DNA of 51,172 nucleotides from Candidatus Pelagibacter sp. (GTDB lineage: Bacteria > Pseudomonadota > Alphaproteobacteria > Pelagibacterales > Pelagibacteraceae): assembly GCA_028227525.1 (NCBI GenBank), contig JAOJAE010000007.1:1-51172 (forward strand), given 5' to 3'. Shown piece by piece: positions 30,806 to 39,496 of this stretch. Within the stretch, counting starts at the first letter, position 1. The number at the start of each line of letters is the position of its first letter. A program made the position numbers and the translations under genes. Under the pieces are notes generated by a model. It ran no database searches, had not been told where the DNA came from, and saw only the letters and a list, made by a program, of their open reading frames with translations.

Positions 30806-32665
30806 CTACGAAGCTTTTTTCTTCTCGTTCTCATCCACGATATGGTAGACAGGAACTTTCTCCATACTAAATTTGCCAGATTTAGGATCTCTTCTAGAAA
30901 CTGTTAAACAATGCCAGTTGTCATCATCAAGTTTCATATGATCGCCTCTATAGTAGTATCCTGGCCATCTAGTTTCTTCTCTGAACATAGTATGTTCTGT
31001 TACACACTGAGAAGTTAAAGCTCTATGTTTTAGCTCCCAAGCTCTCATTAGTTGATGATAATCCTCAGCACCAACATTTTCTAAATCTTCCTCTAACCAA
31101 GCTAACAGCTCCAAACCTCTTTTAAGCATATTAGCATTTGTCATGTAATTAGTGGCAATTCCACCAACATATTCGTCCATAATTCTTTGTAGACGCTGTA
31201 ATCCTTGAATTGGTGAGATGTAACTTGGAGATACTGTTCCTCCTGTAATTTCATTTTGAGCAACTGTATATGTTTCAAGTGGTTTATAGACTTTAGCTTT
31301 AAAATCTTCACATTGATTGTCTGAGACTTTTAAACCTTCAGCTTTTTTATCTTCAATATATTTAACAGCAGCTTTCGCAGCTAATCTACCTTCAGTAAAC
31401 GAACCTGATGAAAATTTATGAGCACTTCCACCAACTGTATCACCTGCTCCAAACAAACCATCAATTGTAAGCATTCTGTTATATCCCCAGAAATATTCTG
31501 GTGGAGATAAATCTTCTGGGCCACTAACCCAAGCTCCTGAACACGTAGCATGTGAACCCATTACATATGGCTCAGATGTAGTTAATTCTGGATTTGTATA
31601 TTTTGGATCAATATTTTGAGATGCCCAAACAACAGCTTGACCAACAGTCATACCTAAAAAATTTTCCCAACCAACAGTCTCTAGATGTGGGTCCTGGAAT
31701 GCCTCAGTTGTAACCATGTGAATTGGTCCACCACCTGCCATAGTTTCTTGAATAAATGCATGATTTCTTAAACAAGTTGGAGTTGGGTGGTGATCAATGT
31801 ATTCACCTACTAGCTCTTTAGTTTGGTCATACCATTTTTTCTCATAGTTTTCACCATTAGCATTTTGAGTATAAGTTTTTAAGTGCAAGAAATATGCACC
31901 AACGGGTCCATATCCATCTTTAAATCTACATAACACAATTCTGTTTTCCATTTGTGTCATTTTAGCACCTGCTGCAATCGGTAAAGCATAAGCTGAACCA
32001 TTACTCCAAGGTGCGTACCAAGTTCTTCCCATTCCTTCACCAACAGCTCTTGGTTTGAATATGTGTGAAGCTCCACCAGCTGCAACAATTACAGCTTTTG
32101 CTCTGAATACATGAAAGTCACCCGTTCTCATGTTAAACCCAACAGCACCACCTACTCTGTTTTCTTGAGCTTCATCCATTAATAGATGAGTAATCATAAT
32201 TCTGTTATAAATTTTATCAGCTGACTTTTTTGCAGCCTCTGCAACGATTGGCTTGTAACTCTCTCCATGAATCATAATCTGCCATTTACCTTCTCTAAGG
32301 TATCTACCAGTTTCTTCATTTTTCATCATAGGAAGACCCCATTCGTCAAACATGTGAACTGTTGAGTCTACGTGACGTGCCATATCATAACCTAAATCTT
32401 CTCTAACCATTCCCATTAGATCATTTCTTGCATATCTTACATGGTCTTCAGGTTGATTTTCACCCCACTGCATTCCCATGTAACAGTTAATTGCATAAAG
32501 ACCTTGAGCAACAGCTCCACTTCTATCAATATTTGCTTTTTCAACACAAATAATTTTCATGTCTCTTCCCCAGTGTCTAGCTTCAAAAGTAGCACCAGTT
32601 CCAGCCATACCACCGCCAACAACTAGAACATCGCAATCTTCGTAATGTGTTTTATGTTTAGCCAT
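30806..32665 (-). CDS. aprA: Adenylylsulfate reductase, alpha subunit
   Basis: A 619-residue flavoprotein of the fumarate reductase/succinate dehydrogenase flavoprotein family. The FAD motif is VVGGGMAGTG near 16, with EARHWG after it. SGAVAQGLYAINCYMG near 47 and the FLHLKTYTQNANGENYEKKW-type insert (shown in part) are characteristic of AprA, as is FGAGDTVGGSAHKFSSGSF near 425. With AprB it interconverts sulfite plus AMP and adenylylsulfate. In an aerobic organism with Xsc and SuyAB the oxidative direction is expected. It overlaps the aprB stop by one base. No ATP sulfurylase gene is in the window. Confidence 0.95.
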   Translation of the reverse strand: MAKHKTHYEDCDVLVVGGGMAGTGATFEARHWGRDMKIICVEKANIDRSGAVAQGLYAINCYMGMQWGENQPEDHVRYARNDLMGMVREDLGYDMARHVDSTVHMFDEWGLPMMKNEETGRYLREGKWQIMIHGESYKPIVAEAAKKSADKIYNRIMITHLLMDEAQENRVGGAVGFNMRTGDFHVFRAKAVIVAAGGASHIFKPRAVGEGMGRTWYAPWSNGSAYALPIAAGAKMTQMENRIVLCRFKDGYGPVGAYFLHLKTYTQNANGENYEKKWYDQTKELVGEYIDHHPTPTCLRNHAFIQETMAGGGPIHMVTTEAFQDPHLETVGWENFLGMTVGQAVVWASQNIDPKYTNPELTTSEPYVMGSHATCSGAWVSGPEDLSPPEYFWGYNRMLTIDGLFGAGDTVGGSAHKFSSGSFTEGRLAAKAAVKYIEDKKAEGLKVSDNQCEDFKAKVYKPLETYTVAQNEITGGTVSPSYISPIQGLQRLQRIMDEYVGGIATNYMTNANMLKRGLELLAWLEEDLENVGAEDYHQLMRAWELKHRALTSQCVTEHTMFREETRWPGYYYRGDHMKLDDDNWHCLTVSRRDPKSGKFSMEKVPVYHIVDENEKKKAS

Positions 32666-33135
32666 TAGTAGTAAACTCCTTTTTTAAACGAGTCCTTTGG
32701 AACAACAGGTAACTCTCCATCAATATTAAGTCCTTCTGGTTCTGTGTACAATCTTTGAGAGTTAATTTCACCTTGATTTGGCTTTTCACCATCAGCAAGT
32801 TTAGGAATAAATTTACCCCACGGTTTTGTTGTAATTGGAGAGACAAAATCTTTTGTAGTTCCATTTCTGAATTTAATTTTCCAAGAAATAGTTCCTTTTT
32901 CCTCTTCTCTTCTAACTCTAACACTGTGTCCCATAGGAGCAAAATCAGCATATCCTCTAACATCAATAGCATGATTAGGGCAAGCTTTTACACAAGAGTA
33001 ACACTCCCAACAAAAATTAGGTTCAATGTTAACTGCACGTCTGATATTTTCATCAATGTGCATTATATCTGATGGGCAAATATCTACGCAATGACCACAG
33101 CCATCACATCTAGTCATGTATACAAATGTTGACAT
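32665..33135 (-). CDS. aprB: Adenylylsulfate reductase, beta subunit (two 4Fe-4S clusters)
   Basis: A 156-residue ferredoxin-type subunit. Two cluster motifs are visible: RCDGCGHCVDICPS near residue 10 and CWECYSCVKACPNH near 43. Then come the AprB hallmarks VRGYADFAPMGHSVRV and FRNGTTKDFVSP, and a C-terminal tail that wraps AprA in known structures. It carries electrons from the AprA flavin towards the membrane partner AprM. It is the second gene of aprM-aprB-aprA, with AAGGAGAAAA as ribosome site in the spacer. Confidence 0.96.
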   Translation of the reverse strand: MSTFVYMTRCDGCGHCVDICPSDIMHIDENIRRAVNIEPNFCWECYSCVKACPNHAIDVRGYADFAPMGHSVRVRREEEKGTISWKIKFRNGTTKDFVSPITTKPWGKFIPKLADGEKPNQGEINSQRLYTEPEGLNIDGELPVVPKDSFKKGVYY

Positions 33136-33168
33136 ATTATTTTTTCTCCTTATTTAAAATTTTCATAA

Positions 33169-33963
33169 TTAATAATGTTTAGGTTCTTCTCTTTTTATAC
33201 CCAAGCCAAATTGTTTTGGTGCATCAGCTAATGGAGGAAGATTATCTCTAGATCCATCAGCTTCTGCAAGATTTTTTTGAATTGCTGCACCAGGTTTGTA
33301 AAACATGTGCGCAAATTTAGACCAGTAAACTCCACCAAATAAAACTAAATTTGAAAGAACAAATAAAGCTAAAAATAAAAATGAAAGTCCTGTCTGACCA
33401 TTAAATTGTGTGTATGACCAAGCTAAACCAAATGTTGAGCATGCTAATAATGCTAAAACAAATAAGTCTGCTTTAATAATTCTATACCAAGGATGAGCTT
33501 CTGCCGATACATCAACTCTTAGGAAGAGCCAAAACCAATATCCTCCTACACAAGTTAGTATAGCACCAACATGCCATAACATTGACCACATAGAAGATGA
33601 AGATTTATCAGCTCCAGTGTAACAAAATACCAGCATTAATGATGAAACCCAAAAAATGATAGTACCATACATACCTAGCACATGTGAAAGTCTTCTCTTT
33701 CCAAATCCAAGTTCAGAAGTAGTTCCGATATCAACAACTGCAGTCTTAGCAATAATTGATGCTTTTTCTCCAGCACCTATTTCTCTTGTTGCTTGCAGTT
33801 TTGCTTTTTTTGCATTGTTAAAGAAATAAGTAATATTCTTATGATGTATCATTTGGATGATTGTACCCAAAGCAATCAAAACAATCATAGCAATAATGAA
33901 GCTTTGCATAGCAAACGGAGATACCGTTTCTGCTAAAATAGAAAATGGATTTGTTCCTAACAT
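33169..33963 (-). CDS. aprM: AprM-type membrane anchor for adenylylsulfate reductase
   Basis: A 264-residue membrane protein with five or six hydrophobic segments. Histidines in RRLSHVLGMYG near 90, MLWHVGAI near 128 and KFAHMFYKPGAA near 213 lie at helix ends as expected for haem b ligands. It resembles the membrane domain of QmoC and nitrate reductase gamma subunits. AprM is proposed to pass electrons from AprBA into the quinone pool in sulfur oxidisers that lack QmoABC. It is first in the aprM-aprB-aprA operon, with a long palindrome in its upstream region. Confidence 0.85.
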   Translation of the reverse strand: MLGTNPFSILAETVSPFAMQSFIIAMIVLIALGTIIQMIHHKNITYFFNNAKKAKLQATREIGAGEKASIIAKTAVVDIGTTSELGFGKRRLSHVLGMYGTIIFWVSSLMLVFCYTGADKSSSSMWSMLWHVGAILTCVGGYWFWLFLRVDVSAEAHPWYRIIKADLFVLALLACSTFGLAWSYTQFNGQTGLSFLFLALFVLSNLVLFGGVYWSKFAHMFYKPGAAIQKNLAEADGSRDNLPPLADAPKQFGLGIKREEPKHY

Positions 33964-33991
33964 GTTACCCTTATGTAAAATTTATAGTAAA

Positions 33992-34009
33992 ATTAGAAAG
34001 TTTTCTAAT
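33992..34009 (-). promoter_or_regulatory. Perfect palindrome upstream of aprM
   Basis: ATTAGAAA and TTTCTAAT form 8-base perfect arms around a 2-base centre, 29 bases upstream of the aprM start codon. TACTAT and TATAAA, possible -10 elements, lie between it and the ATG, so the palindrome would overlap a -35 region. It is a candidate operator for the apr operon. Confidence 0.45.
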
Positions 34010-34072
34010 CTAGTTAATTCTATAGTTCAACCCTAAGAATTGGTCAATTTGTCTTTAATAACAACCTATAAT

Positions 34073-34471
34073 TTAGATTTTACGTTTATAATGTTGTTTT
34101 TGAGGTATGACCGATCTAACACCGCCTTGAGGGTTTTTAACGTCACCTTCTTTTCTTGGAATCAAATGAATATGACAATGCATTATTGATTGACCAGCAA
34201 TTTTTCCTGCATTTGTTCCAATATTAAAAGCTTTCACATTTTTGTCTTTAATTAAGACCTCTTCTTTAATTACCTTAATTAAATCATTACAAGCAACTAA
34301 CTCCTCATCTGATAACTCAAAATAATCTATTACATGTCTTTTTGGAATTATTAGGCAGTGATGTTCAGACACAGGATAAGTGTCATAACTTGCATAAGCC
34401 AAATCATTTTCATGGGCTATACCACTAATTTTTGAATTACAAAATAAGCAAGGATTATTAGGATCTCTCAT
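34073..34471 (-). CDS. HIT family protein (histidine triad nucleotide hydrolase)
   Basis: A 132-residue histidine-triad protein. The catalytic motif is HCHIHLIPR near residue 101, in the H-x-H-x-H form. Two cysteines near the N terminus (CLFCNSK) and an upstream His (SEHHCLIIPKRH) suggest a zinc-binding Hint-like subgroup. It hydrolyses nucleoside phosphoramidates or AMP conjugates in the cytosol. It is last in a six-gene operon with the pab genes, starting 3 bases after pabC. Confidence 0.92.
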   Translation of the reverse strand: MRDPNNPCLFCNSKISGIAHENDLAYASYDTYPVSEHHCLIIPKRHVIDYFELSDEELVACNDLIKVIKEEVLIKDKNVKAFNIGTNAGKIAGQSIMHCHIHLIPRKEGDVKNPQGGVRSVIPQKQHYKRKI

Positions 34472-34474
34472 TAT

Positions 34475-35245
34475 TTAATTGTACATTGGGCAATTGTTAA
34501 TTGCTGATTTGTAGTGTTTTAAAAGAATATTGTAATATTTCAAATTTTTTCTTTTCCATTTAATTTGATCAATTGATTTCACAGACGCAACCCCCTTTCC
34601 AGAACCTATTAGGATAATTTCCTCAAATTCTTTCAGAGAATTAATCATTATGTCTCTATTAATAATCTTTTTAATCTTTGATTTAAAAAAGTTATAAGTA
34701 ATTCCCTTATAAAATTTATTAATTGGTGAGTATATTTTTCCATTTTTTATAAATAATAAGTTTGATGTACCTGTTTCAAAAATCATATTATTAGAGCATA
34801 GTCCTATATCTGATTTAGAGTTATCAAGTTTTGATAGATGTTTTAAAATTTCTTTATATTTTAAATTTTTATATTCAGGCTTTTGTCTTTTTAAATTAAC
34901 TAATTTTAAATCAAAATTTAATTTTGGCTTTATTCTTTTACGTAATGAAATTGATAGGGTTTTTTTTGTTAGGGCAATTCGTAATAAATGATTGTATTTT
35001 CTTTTTGAATTTATGTTCTTTTTTAATAATTTTAAAATATCTGATCTAATTGAAGATTTTTTAATTGAATATGCTCTTGTAGATTTCATTAGATTGTTGA
35101 TATGTTTTTTAAAAAAAAGAATTTTTGATGGCTTTCCATAAATCCACATTGTAGTGAATACACCTTGGCCACCCCAAAGATCATTAAAATTAATTTCCTT
35201 GAGATCTTTAAGCTGATAAGATTTTTTTAATAAGTATTTTACCAT
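34475..35245 (-). CDS. pabC: Aminodeoxychorismate lyase-like aminotransferase class IV protein
   Basis: A 256-residue PLP fold-type IV enzyme. The N-terminal WGGQGVFTTMWIYG matches the usual start of 4-amino-4-deoxychorismate lyase and related D-amino-acid/branched-chain aminotransferases. LLRIALTKK carries the expected Arg region and the C-terminal half has the NMIFETGTSNLLFI motif (ETGTSN). It releases pyruvate from aminodeoxychorismate to give p-aminobenzoate. It overlaps pabA by 38 bases and is in the same operon as pabB, which supports PabC over other class IV enzymes. It is Lys-rich and fairly divergent. Confidence 0.83.
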   Translation of the reverse strand: MVKYLLKKSYQLKDLKEINFNDLWGGQGVFTTMWIYGKPSKILFFKKHINNLMKSTRAYSIKKSSIRSDILKLLKKNINSKRKYNHLLRIALTKKTLSISLRKRIKPKLNFDLKLVNLKRQKPEYKNLKYKEILKHLSKLDNSKSDIGLCSNNMIFETGTSNLLFIKNGKIYSPINKFYKGITYNFFKSKIKKIINRDIMINSLKEFEEIILIGSGKGVASVKSIDQIKWKRKNLKYYNILLKHYKSAINNCPMYN

Positions 35246-35765
35246 TTATTGTTAAAAATGACTCTGGGTGAAATTGAAATCCATATATTTTATCAATGTT
35301 ATTTTCAAATGACATTGCGGCCCCTGAAATAGCACATCTCATTGTTATGTCAAAATTTTCTGCTTTAAATGGTTCTTTTAATTTCAATGAATGATACCTG
35401 CCAACTTTGAATTTTTGCCCATTGTTAAATAGTTTGCTTGAATTGTTAACTAATACTTCTGATTGAAATCCATGATAAATTTTTTTTTGTTCAATTATAT
35501 TTGCTCCCTCACAAAATAATATTTGTTGAAAACCTAAGCAAATTCCAATTATTTTTTTTTTACCTTTAAAATTTTTATATATCTTGGATGAAATTGGATA
35601 ATCTTTAGGTGAACCAGGTCCTGGTGAAAACACAATTGTAGATGCTTGGTTTAATTTTGATTTACTAACTTTACTAAAATCATCACATTGTACTTGATCA
35701 AATAAAGATAATTGATGAACAACATTATGTGTAAACGAGTCTTTATGATCAATTACATATATCAT
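35208..35765 (-). CDS. pabA: Aminodeoxychorismate synthase, glutaminase component
   Basis: A 185-residue class I glutamine amidotransferase. The FSPGPGSPKDYP motif is near 47, the nucleophilic Cys lies in GICLGFQQI near 75 and the His-Glu pair in GFQFHPESF near 170. It supplies ammonia from glutamine to PabB. TrpG would be nearly identical in motifs, but the pabB and pabC neighbours favour folate synthesis. It overlaps pabB by 4 bases and pabC by 38 bases. Confidence 0.88.
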   Translation of the reverse strand: MIYVIDHKDSFTHNVVHQLSLFDQVQCDDFSKVSKSKLNQASTIVFSPGPGSPKDYPISSKIYKNFKGKKKIIGICLGFQQILFCEGANIIEQKKIYHGFQSEVLVNNSSKLFNNGQKFKVGRYHSLKLKEPFKAENFDITMRCAISGAAMSFENNIDKIYGFQFHPESFLTINGKILIKKILSA

Positions 35766-36925
35766 TTATATAAGTCTATTAATGCTTTAGCTTTAATGAA
35801 ATTCTCATTGAATTCATTTTTTGCATTACTGTCAATAACAACACCAGAAGCAACTGAAATCTCAGAAACATTTTTGTAATATAAAATAGATCTAATTATA
35901 ATATTAAATTTCATATCTCCGTTGAACATTATGTAACCAAAGCTACCTGTGTAAATATTTCTCTCTTCCTTTTCCTGATGATTTAAAAGATTTAAAGTGT
36001 TTATCTTTGGACAACCAATGACGGACCCACCTGGCATCATTGATTTAATAATATCAATAGTTTGTACGTCTTTTTTTAATTTACCATTAATTAAACTAAC
36101 ATAATGATAAAGGTCTTTATATTCTTCAACTATTTTTTCTTTATTTATTTTTACTGTTCCTGGCAGACATATTCGAGACAGATCATTTCTCTCCATGTCT
36201 ACAATCATATTATGTTCTTTGGTTTCTTTAATATTTTTTCTAAAATAATTTAATGCCTTATATTTATTCAATTGAGGATTTTTTTTAAGTGTTCCTGCTA
36301 TTGGTTTTGTTGAAATAGAATTACCTTTTTTAACGATCAACGTTTCAGGTGAGCAACTAATTATAGAGTATTCTTTATCTTTAATTAAAAAAGCTTCAGG
36401 GGCTAAATTTGTTTTTGTTAATCTACAAAAATAATCTAAAGGATCAATTTTTGATTTATTTCTATATTTTGTACAGATTTTTATTTGATAAGTTTCCCCT
36501 TTTTTAATCTTAGTTTTAAATTTATTAAATATTTTTGTATAATTTTTTCTATCAATATTAATTTTAAATTTACTATCAGTTTTGTTTATTTTTTGAGGTT
36601 GGTATTGAAGATCTTCATTTAAGTTAATTATTTTTTCAGGTTTGTAAAATATTCCTTTTGGAAAGTTTGTTTCTTTTTGTTTTGGAATTTTTACATTAAT
36701 TAAATCATTTAAAATTTCATAACCAAAAAAACCTACATATAGATCTGTTTTTTTTATTTTTTTTTGTTTTTGATTAGTTTTCTTTAAAAAACTAGTGATA
36801 TTTTTTTTTGTAAGAATTATTTTTTTGGAAAAATCAGTATATAAACAAAATCCTTTTTTTGATCTGTATATAATGTAAGGCTTATCTAGTAAGCTGATTT
36901 GATCTAAAATATTAGTTTTATTCAA
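35762..36925 (-). CDS. pabB: Aminodeoxychorismate synthase, chorismate-binding component
   Basis: A 387-residue chorismate-binding enzyme. The C-terminal two thirds hold the family motifs: YQIKICTKY near 148, STKPIAGTLKKN near 207, MIVDMERNDLSRI near 241, the MMPGGSVIGCPK segment near 293 and GSFGYIMFNG near 325. The short N-terminal part is reduced compared with TrpE. It makes 4-amino-4-deoxychorismate from chorismate and ammonia. It starts 4 bases after the MFS gene and overlaps pabA. The Lys- and Asn-rich composition follows the AT bias. Confidence 0.9.
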   Translation of the reverse strand: MNKTNILDQISLLDKPYIIYRSKKGFCLYTDFSKKIILTKKNITSFLKKTNQKQKKIKKTDLYVGFFGYEILNDLINVKIPKQKETNFPKGIFYKPEKIINLNEDLQYQPQKINKTDSKFKINIDRKNYTKIFNKFKTKIKKGETYQIKICTKYRNKSKIDPLDYFCRLTKTNLAPEAFLIKDKEYSIISCSPETLIVKKGNSISTKPIAGTLKKNPQLNKYKALNYFRKNIKETKEHNMIVDMERNDLSRICLPGTVKINKEKIVEEYKDLYHYVSLINGKLKKDVQTIDIIKSMMPGGSVIGCPKINTLNLLNHQEKEERNIYTGSFGYIMFNGDMKFNIIIRSILYYKNVSEISVASGVVIDSNAKNEFNENFIKAKALIDLYK

Positions 36926-36929
36926 TTTA

Positions 36930-38150
36930 TTATTCAGTTTTTAATCTTAAAACAGGCTCTTCTTTAATTGGAACATGAATTATTGCTGCAAAAATTGATA
37001 ATGCAATTGCTAAATACCACGCATAATCATAGGAGCCATATATATCGTGAAACAAACCTCCTAAAAAAGATCCAAAAAATGAACCTATTTGATGACTTAA
37101 AAATACTATTCCATATAACATGCCGAGATGTTTCGTTCCAAACATTTGGGCAACAATACCACTTGTAGCAGGTACAGTTGACAACCAAAGAAACCCAAAA
37201 CTGGCTCCAAATATAAAAGCATTAATGTTACTTGCTGGAAGAAAAATAAATAGACAAATAGAAATTCCTCTTAAAGCATAAATAGCAGCAAGAATTATTT
37301 TTTTTTTAATTTTGGTTGATAAGTATCCGCTTAATAATGATCCAAAAATATTGAACAAACCTATCAAGGATAAAATTGCAGCAGCAGTCCAAGTTTCTAA
37401 CCCTCTATCAATTACATAAGTTGGAACATGTGTTCCAACCAAAGTGATATGAAATCCACATACAAAAAAACCTGCTGTTAAAAGTACATAGCTTTTAGTT
37501 TTAAAAGCTTCTTTAAGTGCACTCATAGTGTTTTGATCACTGGGTTTTTCTATAGATTCTGATAACGAGGGAGATCTTACAAAAAATGCAATTACGAGAC
37601 CTATCACCAAAAATATTATAAAAATATATAAAGTGTGGATCCAACCATTATTGATTAGAGAATAAGATGTATAAATAGGTGAAATAAAATATCCAAAAGA
37701 TCCAACAGCTGTTACTAAACTCATTGCTATAGTTCTATTTGATAAAGGAAAATGTTTTCCTACAATTGACATTGGAATACTTATAGCAGTTCCTCCAAGA
37801 CCAATTCCAACAAGGAGACCCATATCTATTTGAAAAAAAATACCTGTATTAGGACCCGAGTATAAAAAGTAAATTCCTAAAATATAAAAAACAAATGCAA
37901 GCATGATTGCTTTATGTCCACCATATTTATCTGCAATAGCTCCAAATATAGGTCCAGATAAACCCCACATTAACATCTGTAATCCAACAGCTAATCCAGA
38001 TTCTGTAAGAGATATATCAAGATCATTTTTAAAATCAGAAAAAAATAAACCAAATGTTTGTCTAACTCCTAATGATATTAAAACTACCAAACATGCAGCA
38101 ATTAGAGTTATTAAAGCAGTTTTGTTTTGAATAAATTTTGTAGATGTCAC
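36930..38150 (-). CDS. MFS transporter
   Basis: A 406-residue major facilitator superfamily protein with 12 hydrophobic helices. The GAIADKYGGHKAI loop near 70 matches the inter-helix 2-3 MFS motif, and LVGIGLGGTAISIP and GIVAQMFGTKHLG are typical of the oxalate/formate or monocarboxylate-like groups. It sits between metC and pabB with gaps of 6 and 4 bases, so it is cotranscribed with both, though no shared substrate is evident. It may import or export a small carboxylate; the substrate is unassigned. Confidence 0.87.
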   Translation of the reverse strand: MTSTKFIQNKTALITLIAACLVVLISLGVRQTFGLFFSDFKNDLDISLTESGLAVGLQMLMWGLSGPIFGAIADKYGGHKAIMLAFVFYILGIYFLYSGPNTGIFFQIDMGLLVGIGLGGTAISIPMSIVGKHFPLSNRTIAMSLVTAVGSFGYFISPIYTSYSLINNGWIHTLYIFIIFLVIGLVIAFFVRSPSLSESIEKPSDQNTMSALKEAFKTKSYVLLTAGFFVCGFHITLVGTHVPTYVIDRGLETWTAAAILSLIGLFNIFGSLLSGYLSTKIKKKIILAAIYALRGISICLFIFLPASNINAFIFGASFGFLWLSTVPATSGIVAQMFGTKHLGMLYGIVFLSHQIGSFFGSFLGGLFHDIYGSYDYAWYLAIALSIFAAIIHVPIKEEPVLRLKTE

Positions 38151-38156
38151 TTTAAA

Positions 38157-39332
38157 TTACTTTAAATGTTTTAAAGCTTGTTTTATATCAGCAATTAAGT
38201 CGCTAGGATCTTCAAGACCTATATGTAATCTAACAATATGTTCATTTTTTTCTAACTTGAGATATTTTCTATTTCCTTGTTCTCTGACATTTTGATGTAA
38301 TGCAAGACTCTCAAATCCTCCCCAACTATAACCATGACCAAACAATTTTAAATTATTTACAAATTTAACTACTGATTTTTCACTTTTAGCTTTAACTCTT
38401 AAACCCATCAAGCCAGATGCTCCTGAGTAGTATTTTTTCCACATTCTAAAATTGTAAGAGTCTTTTTTATAAGGGTATAATAATTTGATATTTTTAAATT
38501 TAGAGAGAAACTCTGCAACTTTTTTTGCATTTTCTCTATGTCGATCTAATCTAACATCTAAAGTTCTTAATCCTCTGGTTATTAAATAAGCATCATCAGG
38601 TCCTAGTCTTAGCCCTGTTACTCTTTCTGCAGCTTTTACTTTTGCAAAAACTTTTTTATTAACAGCTAAGCTTCCACCCATTACATCTGAATGGCCTGAA
38701 TAATATTTGGTAGCTGATACAATTGCCATATCGAAACCAAGCTTAATTGGTTTTAAAAAATAAGGAGTTCCCCACGTATTATCGAGAGCAGTTAAAATCT
38801 TATGTTTTTTTGCTATTGATAAAATTTTACCTAGATCTTGAAAGTCAAACGTATTACTTCCTGGATTTTCTACAAAAATTAATTTAGTTTTTTTAGTAAT
38901 ACTTTTTTCTAAAGTCTTTAGATCATGCGGATCATAAAATGTTGTTTTAATATTAAATTCTTTTAAGAAATCTTGTGAAAGTAAACGTGTTGGACTGTAA
39001 ACTGGATCAGCTACAATAATTTCATCTCCTGGTCTTGTAACACTAAAAATTGCAAGAAATACTGCTCCAAAACCTGTGGGTGTTAAAAAAGTAAAATAAC
39101 TTTCCTCTAATTTGGATAAGATTTGCTGTAATATGTGAGTCGTCGAAGTTCCCTGTCTTCCATAATCAAAATGTCCACCTGTAGGGTTTTTTTTTGCTTT
39201 ATTTTGAGTTTTTCTAATATCTTGCATCGATTTAAAAATTATTGTTGATGCACGAACAATTGGTGGATTTACTGACTGATTATGAAAGTCTTTTGCCGTA
39301 TGTTTTAGAAACGTCTTGAAAGAATTGCTCAT
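38157..39332 (-). CDS. metC: Cystathionine beta-lyase (Cys/Met metabolism PLP enzyme)
   Basis: A 391-residue PLP enzyme of the Cys/Met metabolism family. FDYGRQGTSTTHILQQ near 55 holds the phosphate-binding Tyr-Arg of the neighbouring subunit, TPTGFGAV near 84 is the cofactor loop and the Schiff-base Lys lies in SATKYYSGHSDVMGG near 206. The sequence resembles MetC more than MetB or MetZ. It cleaves cystathionine to homocysteine, pyruvate and ammonia. It is the first gene of an operon running through the MFS, pabB, pabA, pabC and HIT genes. Confidence 0.9.
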   Translation of the reverse strand: MSNSFKTFLKHTAKDFHNQSVNPPIVRASTIIFKSMQDIRKTQNKAKKNPTGGHFDYGRQGTSTTHILQQILSKLEESYFTFLTPTGFGAVFLAIFSVTRPGDEIIVADPVYSPTRLLSQDFLKEFNIKTTFYDPHDLKTLEKSITKKTKLIFVENPGSNTFDFQDLGKILSIAKKHKILTALDNTWGTPYFLKPIKLGFDMAIVSATKYYSGHSDVMGGSLAVNKKVFAKVKAAERVTGLRLGPDDAYLITRGLRTLDVRLDRHRENAKKVAEFLSKFKNIKLLYPYKKDSYNFRMWKKYYSGASGLMGLRVKAKSEKSVVKFVNNLKLFGHGYSWGGFESLALHQNVREQGNRKYLKLEKNEHIVRLHIGLEDPSDLIADIKQALKHLK

Positions 39333-39407
39333 AATAAAATTTGATATGTTAATAAGACAATGCTATATCCCGTAAAAAACGTCAATAAAATTAATAAATA
39401 GGATTAA

Positions 39408-39491
39408 ATGAGTTACCCAAAGAAACATAGAGGCCGAAGAAAACAAGGCTCTAAAAAGAGAAGAGCTAAGAGAAAAAATAAGAAGAAATAA
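39408..39491 (+). CDS. Very small, very basic protein (27 aa), possible ribosome-associated peptide
   Basis: A 27-residue frame of which about 17 residues are Lys or Arg (begins MSYPKKHRGRRKQG and ends KNKKK). AGGA lies six bases before the ATG. Its size and charge resemble tiny ribosomal proteins such as Thx, but the sequence is not one I recognise. It lies between the divergent metC promoter region and the 3' end of mnmA. It could be a real peptide that binds RNA, or a chance A-rich frame. Confidence 0.5.
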   Translation: MSYPKKHRGRRKQGSKKRRAKRKNKKK

Positions 39492-39496
39492 TTCCT

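Noticed and set aside
32755..33072. Forward open frame opposite aprB
   Set aside because: It is the complement of the strongly conserved ferredoxin motifs; the product is low-complexity Ser/Phe/Asn-rich.
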